Shown in pieces: positions 15,603 through 25,023 of a stretch of DNA of 64,000 bases (positions within the stretch are counted from its first letter, which is position 1; the number at the start of each line of letters is the position of its first letter). Both the position numbers and the translations under genes were made by a program. Under the pieces are notes generated by a model. That model did no database searches and was not told the origin of the DNA. It worked only from the letters and a program-made list of their open reading frames with translations. This stretch comes from Halobacillus dabanensis (GTDB taxonomy: Bacteria; Bacillota; Bacilli; Bacillales; Halobacillaceae): contig NZ_FOSB01000006.1 of the NCBI RefSeq assembly GCF_900114165.1, positions 248,001 to 312,000 of the forward strand, in the 5' to 3' direction.

Positions 15603-17216
15603 TCACCTCGCGAGAATAGTTGAATTTGTTTGTTTAATAAAACATCCACACCTTTGTGAATTATGATTCTTCTCATTCATTGTAAGTTTTCCATTCACAA
15701 AAACATATTCTATTCCTTCTGGGTAAACTTCAGGAGTATTATAGGTAGCTCGGTCATCTATTTTTTCAAAATCGAATACGACTAGATCTGCTGCATACCC
15801 CTCAGTTAATAATCCTCGTTTCCCTAGACCAAACCGTTTAGCTGGAAATGATGTCATTTTCCTAATCGCTTCTTCAATTGAGAGGACTTTATCTTGTTTA
15901 ACATATTTTGAAAATACCCTTGGAAAAGTACCATAAAGCCTTGGGTGAGGTTTTCCTGTATAACAGGTTAAACTATCTGATGCTATTAAAGAGTTTTGGT
16001 AATGCATAACTTGTTGAATGTCTTTTTCATCCATATGGAAGAAAACTATTCCAATGTTTCCATTCTCCTCAATTAATAAATCAAAAGCCTGGTCAATTGG
16101 ATCTTTTCCTGTTTCATGACTAATTTCAAGGATTGATTTCCCTTCATACCTCTTTAGGTTAATCGAGTTTACTGAAGATACAAAAACACTATCCCATCCT
16201 GTTGATACTACGAGATTATCCCATTCCTCTTGCTCGTGAATTAGTTCCTGCTTAATTCGATTTCTCTCTATTGGATCTATTAGTTTAGACAATACTGAAG
16301 ATATCCCCCCCTCTAATGACCAAGGAGGTAATAAGGTGGTAAGCATAGTAGATCCAGCTGAATAGGGATAAACATCACAAGTTACGTCCATTCCATTACT
16401 TCGAGCATTTTCTATAATTTCCATAGCCTCTATCACTTTGCCCCAGTTTCGTTTACCAGCTGCCTTTAAGTGACTGATGTGAAGAGGAACATTTGATTTA
16501 TTGGCTATCCATATAACCTCTTTTATAGAAGGAATTAAATTATTGCCTTCTCCTCTTATATGCGTTGAGAATAGTCCATTATATTTAGCTACGACTTCAC
16601 ATAACTCTGCAAGCTCTTCTTTCGTGGAATAACTTCCTGGAGAATATAAAAGTCCAATAGAAAGCCCAATTGCTCCAGCTTTCATTCCCTCTTCTAAAAT
16701 ATATTTCATCTCTTCCATTTCTTCTCTCGTTGGTGGTCTATTATCAAATCCCATTACAGCAATTCGTAGGGAACCATGAGCGACATAAGAAGCAACATTT
16801 TCTGAAATTAGACTTTTATCAAGCTCATTAAAGTAATCACTTATCGTCTCCCATTTCCAATCTTTGTTGGCTTTACCCAAAACTGGTTCTACGTACGTTT
16901 GAAGTGCTGCTTTGTGTAAAGGATTAACAGGTACAGGTGCGAGACCACAGTTACCCACTACTTCTGTCGTAACCCCTTGTTGAAGTTTAATTTCACTTTC
17001 AGGAAAATCAAGAATCATAAGGTCAGAATGGCAATGTCCGTCAATAAAACCTGGAGACACAATTTTCCCTTTAATATCAATAGTTTCTCTTGCATCATCT
17101 GAGGTGTTTGGTCCAACAGATACAACTCGCCCCTCCTTAATCCCAACGTTTCCATAAAACCAAGGGTTTCCTGTTCCATCGATGACCTTTCCATTCTTAA
17201 TCACCGTATCTAGCAT
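15603..17216 (-). CDS. N-acyl-D-amino-acid deacylase (D-aminoacylase), amidohydrolase superfamily
   Basis: A 537-residue zinc amidohydrolase that cleaves N-acyl-D-amino acids (or dipeptide-like compounds) to the free D-amino acid. Metal-site HCH is at residues 61-63 (FIDGHCHSD), the structural cysteine is in VVGNCGLAP (Cys90), and later motifs are HISHLKAAGKRNWGK, SDSLT and HPRLYGTFPRVF. The start ATG lies seven bases after AGGAGG; a GTG one codon earlier is less well placed. It lies between the D-serine dehydratase-like gene and RidA. D-aminoacylase and related D-glutamate/D-aspartate deacylases cannot be told apart here. Confidence 0.87.
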   Translation of the reverse strand: MLDTVIKNGKVIDGTGNPWFYGNVGIKEGRVVSVGPNTSDDARETIDIKGKIVSPGFIDGHCHSDLMILDFPESEIKLQQGVTTEVVGNCGLAPVPVNPLHKAALQTYVEPVLGKANKDWKWETISDYFNELDKSLISENVASYVAHGSLRIAVMGFDNRPPTREEMEEMKYILEEGMKAGAIGLSIGLLYSPGSYSTKEELAELCEVVAKYNGLFSTHIRGEGNNLIPSIKEVIWIANKSNVPLHISHLKAAGKRNWGKVIEAMEIIENARSNGMDVTCDVYPYSAGSTMLTTLLPPWSLEGGISSVLSKLIDPIERNRIKQELIHEQEEWDNLVVSTGWDSVFVSSVNSINLKRYEGKSILEISHETGKDPIDQAFDLLIEENGNIGIVFFHMDEKDIQQVMHYQNSLIASDSLTCYTGKPHPRLYGTFPRVFSKYVKQDKVLSIEEAIRKMTSFPAKRFGLGKRGLLTEGYAADLVVFDFEKIDDRATYNTPEVYPEGIEYVFVNGKLTMNEKNHNSQRCGCFIKQTNSTILAR

Positions 17217-17228
17217 CACAATACCTCC

Positions 17229-18320
17229 TCACTGGATCATACCTCTTGCTTCTACCTTTAGTTTTTCATAATCGTTTTCTCCCTTTTTCAAATAAACATA
17301 GTTATGAAGATTAATGGTGCTACAAATGTGATTTGGTATAACACTTACCTTTTCCCCTATTTTAAGATCAGAACCATTGGTCATTATTACTCCATGTTCT
17401 TCATTCATCCGAGCAAATAGAGCTTTAGGATATTGTTGCATGGTACCAAACCCCTGCAAATAAAGCGGGGCATGATTCGGTTGCACATCCGTTGCAAAAG
17501 TTTTGCTGCCCCCATCAATAACAGCACGTTTATCAGAGGGGCGACTTACCACCGTACTAATCACTTTAGCCGCACAGTCTTCCCATTCACTAACTCCTAA
17601 TTTAACTTGCATTGCATCATTAAATACATAAGTGCCTGGACGAATTTCTGTAATACCTCCCACGGTAACAGCCGAGGCTGCGGTTGGAGTAGAACCTACA
17701 CTGATGTCGTCCACCTCAATTCCAGCCTCCCTTAACTGAGTAGCAACTTCTACCATAAGCTCTCCTTCTTCTCTACCAGCCTTTTGGACATCTGTCGTTG
17801 CCTCCCCTTTATATACAGGACCTTTAAAAGTAAAGATACCTTGTAAGGAAAGAAATTCAAGTTGGGCTAATTCTTTCGCCAAAACTATAGCTTTTTGAAA
17901 ATCCACTCCCGTCCGTTCCAAGCCCGTATCAATTTCCAAGCGGACTTGTATGATCTGATTGTATTTATTAGCATATTCATTCAGGACTCTGGCGCCCTCG
18001 ATACTATCTACTCCAACTATTAAATTAGAAAGCTCTTTATTTAACACACAAATTTCTCTCGCTTTCGCTCCACTGACTACTGGATAAGCGATAAAAATAT
18101 CATTAATACCATAACTAGCCATTACCTTAGCCTCTGAAATTTTTGCTACGGTAATTCCAACCGCTCCTTCTGCTAACTGTAATTTAGCGATATGAGGGAT
18201 TTTATGTGTTTTAATATGTGGTCTTAAATCAACCTCGTTCATTTTTGCCAATTTTGACATTTTTCTGATATTTTTATGCAAAATTTTTTCATCTATTACT
18301 ATATAAGGCGTTTGAGACAT
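17229..18320 (-). CDS. D-serine dehydratase-like PLP enzyme (DSD1 / D-threonine aldolase fold)
   Basis: A 363-residue alanine-racemase-fold PLP enzyme. The PLP lysine is Lys37 in RPHIKTHK. At the C-terminus PNHICSTINL provides His331 and Cys333, the His-x-Cys zinc pair known from eukaryotic-type D-serine dehydratase; D-threonine aldolases usually have His-x-Asp. That favours elimination of D-serine (or D-threonine) to a 2-oxo acid and ammonia via an enamine, matching RidA in the same operon. The start at 18320 follows a perfect AGGAGGGG; a longer frame from 18341 overlaps the symporter gene. Confidence 0.82.
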   Translation of the reverse strand: MSQTPYIVIDEKILHKNIRKMSKLAKMNEVDLRPHIKTHKIPHIAKLQLAEGAVGITVAKISEAKVMASYGINDIFIAYPVVSGAKAREICVLNKELSNLIVGVDSIEGARVLNEYANKYNQIIQVRLEIDTGLERTGVDFQKAIVLAKELAQLEFLSLQGIFTFKGPVYKGEATTDVQKAGREEGELMVEVATQLREAGIEVDDISVGSTPTAASAVTVGGITEIRPGTYVFNDAMQVKLGVSEWEDCAAKVISTVVSRPSDKRAVIDGGSKTFATDVQPNHAPLYLQGFGTMQQYPKALFARMNEEHGVIMTNGSDLKIGEKVSVIPNHICSTINLHNYVYLKKGENDYEKLKVEARGMIQ

Positions 18321-18330
18321 TTTACCCCTC

Positions 18331-19815
18331 CTATTGAACATGTTTTTTATCTGGAATGATAGTCCCTTCGTCCAACCTAGTTCTTTCTTCTTCTAGTAAG
18401 CGAAGAGCCTCTTCTTTGGATATTTTTTGAGCTGGGGTTAGTAAACTAACAACGATATTTGCTACCAAAGCTACTAGAACTGAAGGAATGATAGGATTTC
18501 CCCAAAAAGTCATCATACTTTCATTGTTTAAAAGTATAAATGAAGTTGCAGATCCACCAATCAAGCTTGCTATACCACCTTGCCAGTTCGCCCTATCCCA
18601 AAATTTACCTAATAGAGCAGCTACAAATAAACCTGACATGACTGTTGAAACAAAGTTTGAGATATAAGTAATTATATTATTGGTAAATAATGTGAAAAAC
18701 AATGCTAGTAGTAGAGTTAATACGAGTGAGATTCTTGATGAGAGAACCATCTTTTCCTTCTTCGGAAGTCTTCCTGTAAAAACTTCAAACACATCTCTAA
18801 GGAGAATGGTTACTGCAGCAATAAAATCAGAACTTCCAGATGACATGGTGGCGCTAAGTCCTGCAATAAGAACAACAGCTCCAATCCAGAGAGGAAATAC
18901 TTCTGTGGCTAAATATGGAAAGGCATAACCGGATTCAAGTTCAGGATTAAGGATACTTGCAGACATCCCTACAATAGCTGGGAACAAAGAAAATAATGCA
19001 AATAGTATACCTGTAATTAAAAATCCTTTTCTTATAGTTAGTTCATTTTTACTGGAATAAATTCGATGTCGATATGATGGGGTGGCCAGTACCCCTATAG
19101 CAATAACTACTGCCAAGGATATAGCAGGAATAACTCCTATTTGCCCCAATCCTAAAAAGGAGCTCATCTCAGGAGTAACATTGGCATTAAGTTCCCCAAA
19201 CCCTCCGATTTTTATAATAGAAAGCGCTGTCAATAAAATAAAACCTAAAAATAAAATTAAACCTTGTATAACATCCGTGTAAACAACAGCTAAATAACCT
19301 CCAATAAGCGTGTATAAACCGAAACCCACTGCAACAATTATTTTAGATGTAATCGGATTAAGGCCTGTAATCCAACTTAAGTATAAACTCCCTCCAATAA
19401 TATGAGCTCCTAACCAACCAATACACGCCATATATAGAATAATAGAGGTTAAGCCTTTAACAAATTTATTGGCTCCGTAATAAAAGCTTAATTCTTCTGA
19501 GAAAGTCATAAAATTGTACTTTCTTACATCTGCAAACAAAACTAGTAAGAGAAACATTCCAATAGATCCACCTATGCCATAAAGAGCTCCCGCCCATCCG
19601 TTAGCAAATCCAAAACCTACAGCTCCCATACTTGACCCAGTTCCTACTAATGTTGCTAGAGTAGTTCCAATTAATAATGGTGTAGTCAAACCGCGACCTC
19701 CCATCAGGAAGTCCTCACCACTATTAACATTTCTACTCACAATAATTCCAACAGCTACCATAGCAAGAAGAAAACCAAGAAACACTAAAAAATAGATCAA
19801 CTGCGCTTCGCCCAT
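18331..19815 (-). CDS. Sodium:solute symporter (SSS family)
   Basis: A 494-residue membrane protein with about 13 helices and the SSS signature region (GGRGLTTPLLIGTTLATLVG near 40-60, AGLSATMSSGSSDFIAA near 315). It would import a small organic solute with Na+. As first structural gene of the D-amino-acid operon, its substrate is probably a D-amino acid or N-acyl-D-amino acid; that is inferred. AAAGGAGAGG precedes the ATG. The next gene start lies 11 bases beyond its stop codon. Confidence 0.87.
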   Translation of the reverse strand: MGEAQLIYFLVFLGFLLAMVAVGIIVSRNVNSGEDFLMGGRGLTTPLLIGTTLATLVGTGSSMGAVGFGFANGWAGALYGIGGSIGMFLLLVLFADVRKYNFMTFSEELSFYYGANKFVKGLTSIILYMACIGWLGAHIIGGSLYLSWITGLNPITSKIIVAVGFGLYTLIGGYLAVVYTDVIQGLILFLGFILLTALSIIKIGGFGELNANVTPEMSSFLGLGQIGVIPAISLAVVIAIGVLATPSYRHRIYSSKNELTIRKGFLITGILFALFSLFPAIVGMSASILNPELESGYAFPYLATEVFPLWIGAVVLIAGLSATMSSGSSDFIAAVTILLRDVFEVFTGRLPKKEKMVLSSRISLVLTLLLALFFTLFTNNIITYISNFVSTVMSGLFVAALLGKFWDRANWQGGIASLIGGSATSFILLNNESMMTFWGNPIIPSVLVALVANIVVSLLTPAQKISKEEALRLLEEERTRLDEGTIIPDKKHVQ

Positions 19816-20028
19816 TTTTATACCTCTCCTTTAATATTTTTCTTATATAGTAAAACTACATATGAAAAAATATAATTTTCTTGGAGGAAAATATCACTTA
19901 GGGGTTTTTATATTTATCCACGCTCCAGATTTAGGTAGGGTAGTAATTTATACAATTTTTCGAGAACTTTTTAAATAGTTTGTATACGATTCGTATTGGG
20001 GTAAACCTTTGAAGATTTTCATTATTAG

Positions 20029-20679
20029 TTACTCCACTCTAGACTTTTCCAGGTAGTTATATAATGTATATTTTGAAATGCCAAAATAGGAACAAATCGT
20101 ATCACCTGCTTTTTTTATCAAAAAAGCCCCCTTTTTATCCAAGTATTGTATGCCTTTCATTTTTTCTTCTTTATTCATATGAGCAACAGGTTTCCCGACA
20201 TGTTCTTGTGCTTCTTGAATCAACATATCCAAAACATCATTTACATTATTCACGAATACTTCTTTAACCTCAGTATTGATTTCATCTGCCTTTGTAAATT
20301 GTCTTATAGTATTTTCAGCCATTACTAGGTCTGTAATATCTAAATTAATACAGATACAACCTATAGGTACATTTTGTGAATCACGAATATACATCGTAGT
20401 TGATCGTAGCATTTTCCCATCTTTGGTCTGGGTCATATAATTATGTTTATCCCCATCACTTTCTGTACCTCTTAATATTTCTAAGCCTAGATTTGTTCCA
20501 GTGTCTCCAACTTTTCTCCCAGTAATATGTCCGTTTTCAATAGCAACTATCAATCCACTTCCGTATTCCTCTGGATTAGATACATCTAATAAAACGGTTT
20601 CACAATTTTCGCCAAAATGATTAGCAATTCCCTTTATAAATGATTCTAAAAAATCCAGCTCCTCATTAATATGTTCCAA
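20029..20679 (-). CDS. YheO/DauR-type PAS-HTH transcriptional regulator
   Basis: A protein of about 216 residues with an N-terminal YheO-like PAS domain (~10-120) and a C-terminal helix-turn-helix (AGDTICSYFGISKYTLYNYL). DauR, of the same family, controls D-arginine use in Pseudomonas. Here the gene lies just upstream, on the same strand, of a D-amino-acid operon, so control of that operon is likely. The start is decided by the ribosome site: the GTG at 20688 lies inside GGGAGGTG, whereas the in-frame TTG at 20679 is eight bases after it, so TTG is chosen. The 213 bases between this gene and the symporter probably hold the operon promoter. Confidence 0.82.
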   Translation of the reverse strand: MEHINEELDFLESFIKGIANHFGENCETVLLDVSNPEEYGSGLIVAIENGHITGRKVGDTGTNLGLEILRGTESDGDKHNYMTQTKDGKMLRSTTMYIRDSQNVPIGCICINLDITDLVMAENTIRQFTKADEINTEVKEVFVNNVNDVLDMLIQEAQEHVGKPVAHMNKEEKMKGIQYLDKKGAFLIKKAGDTICSYFGISKYTLYNYLEKSRVE

Positions 20680-20723
20680 GTTGTTCACCTCCCTTTATAT
20701 CTTCTGAATATTTTATACATTTA

Positions 20724-20752
20724 ACTCTAAAGTGAATAGCCCATTTTGTCAA
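20724..20752 (-). promoter_or_regulatory. SigA-type promoter of the YheO-type regulator
   Basis: On the minus strand TTGACA (20752-20747) and TAGAGT (20729-20724) are 17 bases apart, about 45 bases upstream of the start codon. The gene-free stretch 20689-21077 otherwise shows only the hairpin at 20893-20918. Confidence 0.65.
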
Positions 20753-20888
20753 CAAACTTTTTTTTATGCTAAAAAAAAATTTGTTTGAAATTATCTTTAG
20801 AATTCTAAAGCGTTAATCCAGAAGCCCACAAACCGTCCTCGCGTTTAAATGGTGAATCAACGTGCTGAGGGAAACATTTCCCTACATA

Positions 20889-20918
20889 AAAAAACGACTC
20901 TCATTTAATAGAGCCGTT
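20889..20918 (-). terminator. Orphan terminator-like hairpin
   Basis: AACGACTCT (20893-20901) pairs with AGAGCCGTT (20910-20918) with one G-C/G-T adjustment. A long T-run follows on the minus strand only. No minus-strand gene lies directly upstream, since the amylase is on the plus strand; it may insulate the regulator from read-through. Confidence 0.55.
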
Positions 20919-21077
20919 CTTAATGATGGAAGGATACTTGGTTTTTGATACGTATTTTGAAACTGGGAAGTATGGTAGCAGTGACTCCCACCTATACTGA
21001 ATGTTTGTTCTTATATGACCGCACTTAAAATTAACTAGGTAATATTATTCAAAAATTCTAAAAATTGTAACAGCTAG

Positions 21078-21106
21078 TTGAAATCGTTTACATAGGATTG
21101 TATGCT
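21078..21106 (+). promoter_or_regulatory. Amylase promoter overlapped by a cre site
   Basis: TTGAAA (21078-21083) and TATGCT (21101-21106) are 17 bases apart. TGAAATCGTTTACA at 21079-21092 matches the cre consensus TGWAANCGNTNWCA fully and covers the -35 box, so CcpA binding would block initiation. Confidence 0.8.
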
Positions 21107-21125
21107 GATGATGTAATTAGTTTGC

Positions 21126-21137
21126 GCAAACGATTGC
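21126..21137 (+). promoter_or_regulatory. MalR/LacI-type operator in the amylase leader
   Basis: GCAAACGATTGC is a near-perfect palindrome of the kind bound by MalR and other LacI-family sugar regulators. It lies about 20 bases after the -10 box and 28 bases before the start codon. Confidence 0.6.
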
Positions 21138-21165
21138 ACATCATTGTTAATAAGGAGTTGGAATA

Positions 21166-22731
21166 ATGAACAAAAAGAAATGGTCAGCTACAGCTGCATC
21201 CTTTATGCTAGCTGCCAGTCTGTCGTCTGTTGTCCAAGCTGATCCACAACCTAAAGTATCCAAAGATAGTCTTGATGGTGTCTTTTATGAAATCTATGTC
21301 AATTCTTTTTATGATTCAAACGAAGATGGACATGGTGATTTAAACGGGATTACAAAGAAGTTGGATTATTTAAATGATGGTAACCCTAATAACAAGAAAG
21401 ACCTGCAAGTTGATGGTATGTGGTTAATGCCTATCAACCCCTCCCCCAGCTACCATAAATATGATGTGACCGATTACTATAGTATTGATCCTGATTATGG
21501 TACTCTTGAAGATTTTCAAAAACTAACAGAAGAAGCTAATAAACGGGATACGAAAGTGATTATGGACTTAGTGATTAATCATACAAGCAGTGAACATCCT
21601 TGGTTTGAAAGTGCTAGTTCTGATCCAGACAGTAAATATCGTGATTATTATGTTTGGGCAGATGAAGATACAGATCTCGATGAAAAAGGTCCATGGGGGC
21701 AACAAGTTTGGCATAAAAACCCAAATGGAGAAGGATATTATTACGGTACATTTTGGCACGGTATGCCTGATTTGAATTTTGACTCCCCGGAAGTTAAAGA
21801 AGAAATTAAAGATATTGGTAGATTTTGGCTGGATCAAGGGGCAGATGGTTTCCGATTAGATGCCGCTTTGCACATTTTTGAGGGGGAAACGGAAGAAGGT
21901 GCAGAGAAAAATATCGAGTGGTGGAATGAATTTAGAGATGCAATGAAAGAAGCTGACCCAAATGCTTATTTAGTCGGTGAAGTATGGGACGAGCCAGAAG
22001 TAGTTGCTCCATACTATCAATCTTTAGATTCTTTATTTAACTTTGATTTAGCTGAAACGATTGTAAACTCTGTTAAGAACGGCATAGATCAAGGAGTTGT
22101 TCCAGCTGTCAATTCTACAGATGAATTGTACAAGGAGTATAATCCAAATAAGATTGATGCTACTTTCTTAACAAATCATGACCAAAATCGTGTAATGAGT
22201 GAGCTTAGCGGCAATGTTGACCAAGCCAAAACCGCTGCTTCTATTTTATTAACACTTCCAGGCAATCCTTTTATTTACTACGGTGAAGAGATAGGGATGA
22301 CTGGGGAAAAACCAGATGAACTCATTCGTGAACCCTTCCGCTGGTATGAAGGAGATGGAAAAGGACAAACGAGTTGGGAAGAGCCTGTCTATAATACGGG
22401 TGATGACGGTAGATCTGTTGAAGCACAAGATAAAAACAAAGATTCTTTATTGAATCATTACCGTGAACTGATTCGCGAACGCAAGAATCACGTAGCATTA
22501 GAAAAAGGAGATCTACAACCATTAGAAACGGATACATCTCAAGTTATTGCTTATTCACGAACCTATCAAGACGAAACTGTGAAGGTTTACCACAACCTCT
22601 CAAATAATTCTGTCGAACTTTCAGTAGGTAAAAAGGATAAATTGGTATTCACTAGTGAAAAAGGTACAAAAAAAGTCCAATCATCGCTAGAAGTTCCCGC
22701 CCATACGACTGTATTAGTTAAAAGTAAATAA
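21166..22731 (+). CDS. Secreted GH13 alpha-amylase
   Basis: A 521-residue exported alpha-amylase-type glycoside hydrolase. A signal peptide of about 25 residues (KKK, hydrophobic core, cleavage near VQA) has no lipobox. The GH13 regions are in order: [18 protein letters not shown] (nucleophile Asp), LVGEVWDE (acid Glu) and FLTNHDQNR (third Asp). A small beta domain closes the C-terminus. It would split alpha-1,4 glucans outside the cell. The surface is very rich in Asp and Glu, usual for salt-adapted enzymes. AAGGAG sits eight bases before ATG. The gene stands alone, with cre and MalR-like sites upstream and a terminator downstream; an oligosaccharide-preferring GH13 is also possible. Confidence 0.92.
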   Translation: MNKKKWSATAASFMLAASLSSVVQADPQPKVSKDSLDGVFYEIYVNSFYDSNEDGHGDLNGITKKLDYLNDGNPNNKKDLQVDGMWLMPINPSPSYHKYDVTDYYSIDPDYGTLEDFQKLTEEANKRDTKVIMDLVINHTSSEHPWFESASSDPDSKYRDYYVWADEDTDLDEKGPWGQQVWHKNPNGEGYYYGTFWHGMPDLNFDSPEVKEEIKDIGRFWLDQGADGFRLDAALHIFEGETEEGAEKNIEWWNEFRDAMKEADPNAYLVGEVWDEPEVVAPYYQSLDSLFNFDLAETIVNSVKNGIDQGVVPAVNSTDELYKEYNPNKIDATFLTNHDQNRVMSELSGNVDQAKTAASILLTLPGNPFIYYGEEIGMTGEKPDELIREPFRWYEGDGKGQTSWEEPVYNTGDDGRSVEAQDKNKDSLLNHYRELIRERKNHVALEKGDLQPLETDTSQVIAYSRTYQDETVKVYHNLSNNSVELSVGKKDKLVFTSEKGTKKVQSSLEVPAHTTVLVKSK

Positions 22732-22744
22732 TAATACTGAAGAG

Positions 22745-22786
22745 ACTACCAGCGAAAGGCTTATATATTGCTGGTAGTTTCTTCTC
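22745..22786 (+). terminator. Amylase terminator
   Basis: ACTACCAGC (22745-22753) pairs perfectly with GCTGGTAGT (22770-22778), followed by TTCTTCT, 14 bases past the amylase stop codon. Confidence 0.85.
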
Positions 22787-22929
22787 TACATTATTATGGA
22801 TGTTTTTCCTTATACTAGGTTTTACACTTGTACCCCTGTTTGCAGGTTTTAAGACAGGGTTCTTTGTAATCGTTCGCCCATCATATTCCCGAATAGCTGC
22901 TTCCAAAATGACTTTAGAGCCACTAAACA

Positions 22930-23187
22930 AGTAGCACTGGGACGGTTCCTTATGCTTCCTCAAGTTCAATTCAATACAAAAGGAGAAAGTTTCATTCTGA
23001 GTACATAAATATATAAAGCAAGAATAAATTTTTGGACCTTTTCTAAGTGCAGAATGAACCTTAATTCGCTTTTTACATACCTTCTACCTTTTATGATTAA
23101 GCATTTCAAACGACGAACAATCTTGATCATTTATATGCCTTAGGAAGCGCAGGAACCGTCCCAGCGCTTCTGCCAGCGCTTCCCTGA
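22930..23187. repeat. Composite intergenic repeat region
   Basis: Three pieces are seen. GGGACGGTTCCTT (about 22940) is followed by AAGGAGAAAGTTT and CTGAGTACATAAAT, similar to 712-765. A second module at 23061-23138 matches 14957-15032. Then GGAAGCGC and GCGCTTCC (about 23143-23184) bracket GGAACCGTCCC, the inverse of the first motif. I support no gene in 22732-23197. Confidence 0.65.
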
Positions 23188-23197
23188 AGACCAATAA

Positions 23198-23905
23198 CTA
23201 ATACCCGTAAAAGGCATCCTTTTTGATATTTTTCTTAGGAACCTGGTTACTCTTTAAAAAGTCGGATATTGATTTCACCATTGACTTAGATCCAGCAATA
23301 AAGTACTGACCATCCCCCTCATTTAAGGTGGTGAACGTATCTATCTCCTGATATAAACCATCCCTTGAGTCCAGGTAAGTGACACTTATCAAAGGATGGT
23401 TAGCAATCGCATCAAGTTCATCTTTGAATATAAAAGACTTATTGCTATCCAGATAGAGTAACTGCATTGGCTTCTTGATGCCTTTTTCTTCTAATTCTAT
23501 TTGTTTTAAAATTGATCGAAATGGTGTAATACCAATTCCACCTGCTATGAGAAGGGAAGGTTTGTTATCTTCCGGGTTAAATGACCCTAAAGGCCCGGTC
23601 ATGTTTATTGTCATTCCCTGTTTCAGTTCTAGCATCGCTTGTTTAAACTCACTTGGCTTTTCACTAATACGCGTCGATATTCTAACCACACCCTCAGCAG
23701 GAGCCGATGCGACAGTGAATGGGCGTGTTTTGTTTTTAATTTTCTTATGAGTGATCGTAAACAAACCATGTTGCCCAGCTTTCCAATTTAAGTCGTTCTC
23801 TTTTTGAAATAGGAAGGTATAAACATCTTCTGTTTCTTTGTAGCTTTCTAAAAATAATAAATCTCTCTTCTTAAACATTGCTAATGCATCTTGAAAAAAA
23901 CTCAT
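23198..23905 (-). CDS. FAD/NAD(P)-binding oxidoreductase (ferredoxin-reductase type)
   Basis: A soluble 235-residue flavoprotein reductase. The FAD-binding beta barrel (~1-105) carries RPFTVASAP; the NAD(P)-binding domain has LLIAGGIGITPFRSIL near 120. It would pass electrons from NAD(P)H to an unknown acceptor; there is no iron-sulfur domain attached. It ends the four-gene ArsR-led operon and overlaps the start of the SRPBCC gene's stop by four bases (ATGA). A partner protein is not visible here. Confidence 0.8.
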   Translation of the reverse strand: MSFFQDALAMFKKRDLLFLESYKETEDVYTFLFQKENDLNWKAGQHGLFTITHKKIKNKTRPFTVASAPAEGVVRISTRISEKPSEFKQAMLELKQGMTINMTGPLGSFNPEDNKPSLLIAGGIGITPFRSILKQIELEEKGIKKPMQLLYLDSNKSFIFKDELDAIANHPLISVTYLDSRDGLYQEIDTFTTLNEGDGQYFIAGSKSMVKSISDFLKSNQVPKKNIKKDAFYGY

Positions 23906-24312
23906 TCGTTTGCACCTTTTTCTTCAATTTCCATCAATACTTTTTTAAGTTCTTCCACTTTATACGCCCAACCATATTTCGCACCGTTGAATGCCTGGTC
24001 TTCTTTGTCGAAGCCTGTATGGTCGAGATGTAAATATGTAATTCCATCCTCTTCCTTTAATGTCCAGGTGACGATTGTTTTTATGTGACCACCTACCCAT
24101 GTGTATGATAATTTATGAGGTTCGTCCACAACTAATACCTCACTATCTACAATTAAATCTATTTCCTCATTACGAAACTGACATTTGAATCCGACAATGG
24201 GTTTAAAATTATTTTCCATTACCCATTGTGCAAGAGTATCTGAATTTGTTAAGGCTTCCCATACTTTATTGATCGGACTCTTAAATTGAAAATCCAATGA
24301 TAGATCTGCCAT
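23902..24312 (-). CDS. SRPBCC (AHSA1-type) domain protein
   Basis: A 136-residue START-like domain protein: FKSPINKVWEALTNSD at the start, TYTWVGG in the middle and a C-terminal helix with WAYKVEELKKVL. The fold binds hydrophobic ligands or acts as a cochaperone-like module. Genes of this kind often follow an ArsR-like regulator, as here. The ligand is unknown. Confidence 0.85.
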   Translation of the reverse strand: MADLSLDFQFKSPINKVWEALTNSDTLAQWVMENNFKPIVGFKCQFRNEEIDLIVDSEVLVVDEPHKLSYTWVGGHIKTIVTWTLKEEDGITYLHLDHTGFDKEDQAFNGAKYGWAYKVEELKKVLMEIEEKGANE

Positions 24313-24344
24313 TATCTATCCCTCCATATATGATTTATAAAATG

Positions 24345-24938
24345 CTAATCATTCAATCCTTTTCCATCTAAAATTTTCTGCGTATATTTTTCAATTCTTG
24401 AATTTCTGGTTTTAGATTGTTTGGCTCCAGAAAAATAAAAAAGATACGCTCTTTGTCGTCCAGGCGTCAACGATTCAAAAGCTGTTTTCAATTCAGGCAT
24501 TTCATCAAATTTAGATTTTAATTCCTCAGGAACGGTATATTCAGAAGTTTTCTTGAACTCTACTTCCAAACCTGCTTTTTCTACTTCCATAGCATTATGA
24601 ATATAGGTTTTCAGGGTCTTCTCCATGTCCATGATTTCCTGAACATTGGTGAATCGAATTTGGCGTGCTGCCTGCGTATTCTCGGTTTGTTGGATAAGTA
24701 TTTGATCAGGATCTTTTAACAAAGCACCTTTGTGAAACAAAAGAGCACAATATTTTTTAAAGCCGTGAATTAAAACAATATTCTTTCCATCTAACGTATA
24801 ACAAGGGTGCATCCATTTAAAATCTTCTGTTAGACCACAATCCAAAACTATTTGTCTTAACTTTTCAAATTCACTCTTCCACTTTTTTTCTTTTCTTAAA
24901 AAACCATCAACCTTACGACTTTCTTCACTACTAGTCAT
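24345..24938 (-). CDS. YdeI/OmpD-associated family protein (DUF1801 plus C-terminal YdeI domain)
   Basis: A 197-residue cytoplasmic protein. The first ~120 residues form the DUF1801 fold (FKWMHPCYTLDGKNIVLIHG, LLFHKGALLKDP). The C-terminal part ending in TPGRQRAYLFYFSGAKQSKTRNSRIEKY is the bacteriocin-protection/YdeI-type helix region. B. subtilis YdeI-like genes have unknown or stress-related roles. It is the second gene of the ArsR-led operon. Confidence 0.85.
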   Translation of the reverse strand: MTSSEESRKVDGFLRKEKKWKSEFEKLRQIVLDCGLTEDFKWMHPCYTLDGKNIVLIHGFKKYCALLFHKGALLKDPDQILIQQTENTQAARQIRFTNVQEIMDMEKTLKTYIHNAMEVEKAGLEVEFKKTSEYTVPEELKSKFDEMPELKTAFESLTPGRQRAYLFYFSGAKQSKTRNSRIEKYTQKILDGKGLND

Positions 24939-25023
24939 TCAGAAACACCTTCCTTCAACTTTTCGAAGTCACATCCAAGAGCAACCTTTTCTTTGAAAAT
25001 TCCTATACAAAATCTGAAATTTT

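Noticed and set aside
19983-20000. ATACGATTCGTAT near 19983 as another LacI operator
   Set aside because: It has a different core and spacing from GAATACGTATTC and belongs to the D-amino-acid locus.
22718-22969. Open frame of 83 codons on the minus strand after the amylase
   Set aside because: It runs across the amylase terminator and a repeat arm, has no ribosome site and no recognisable domain.
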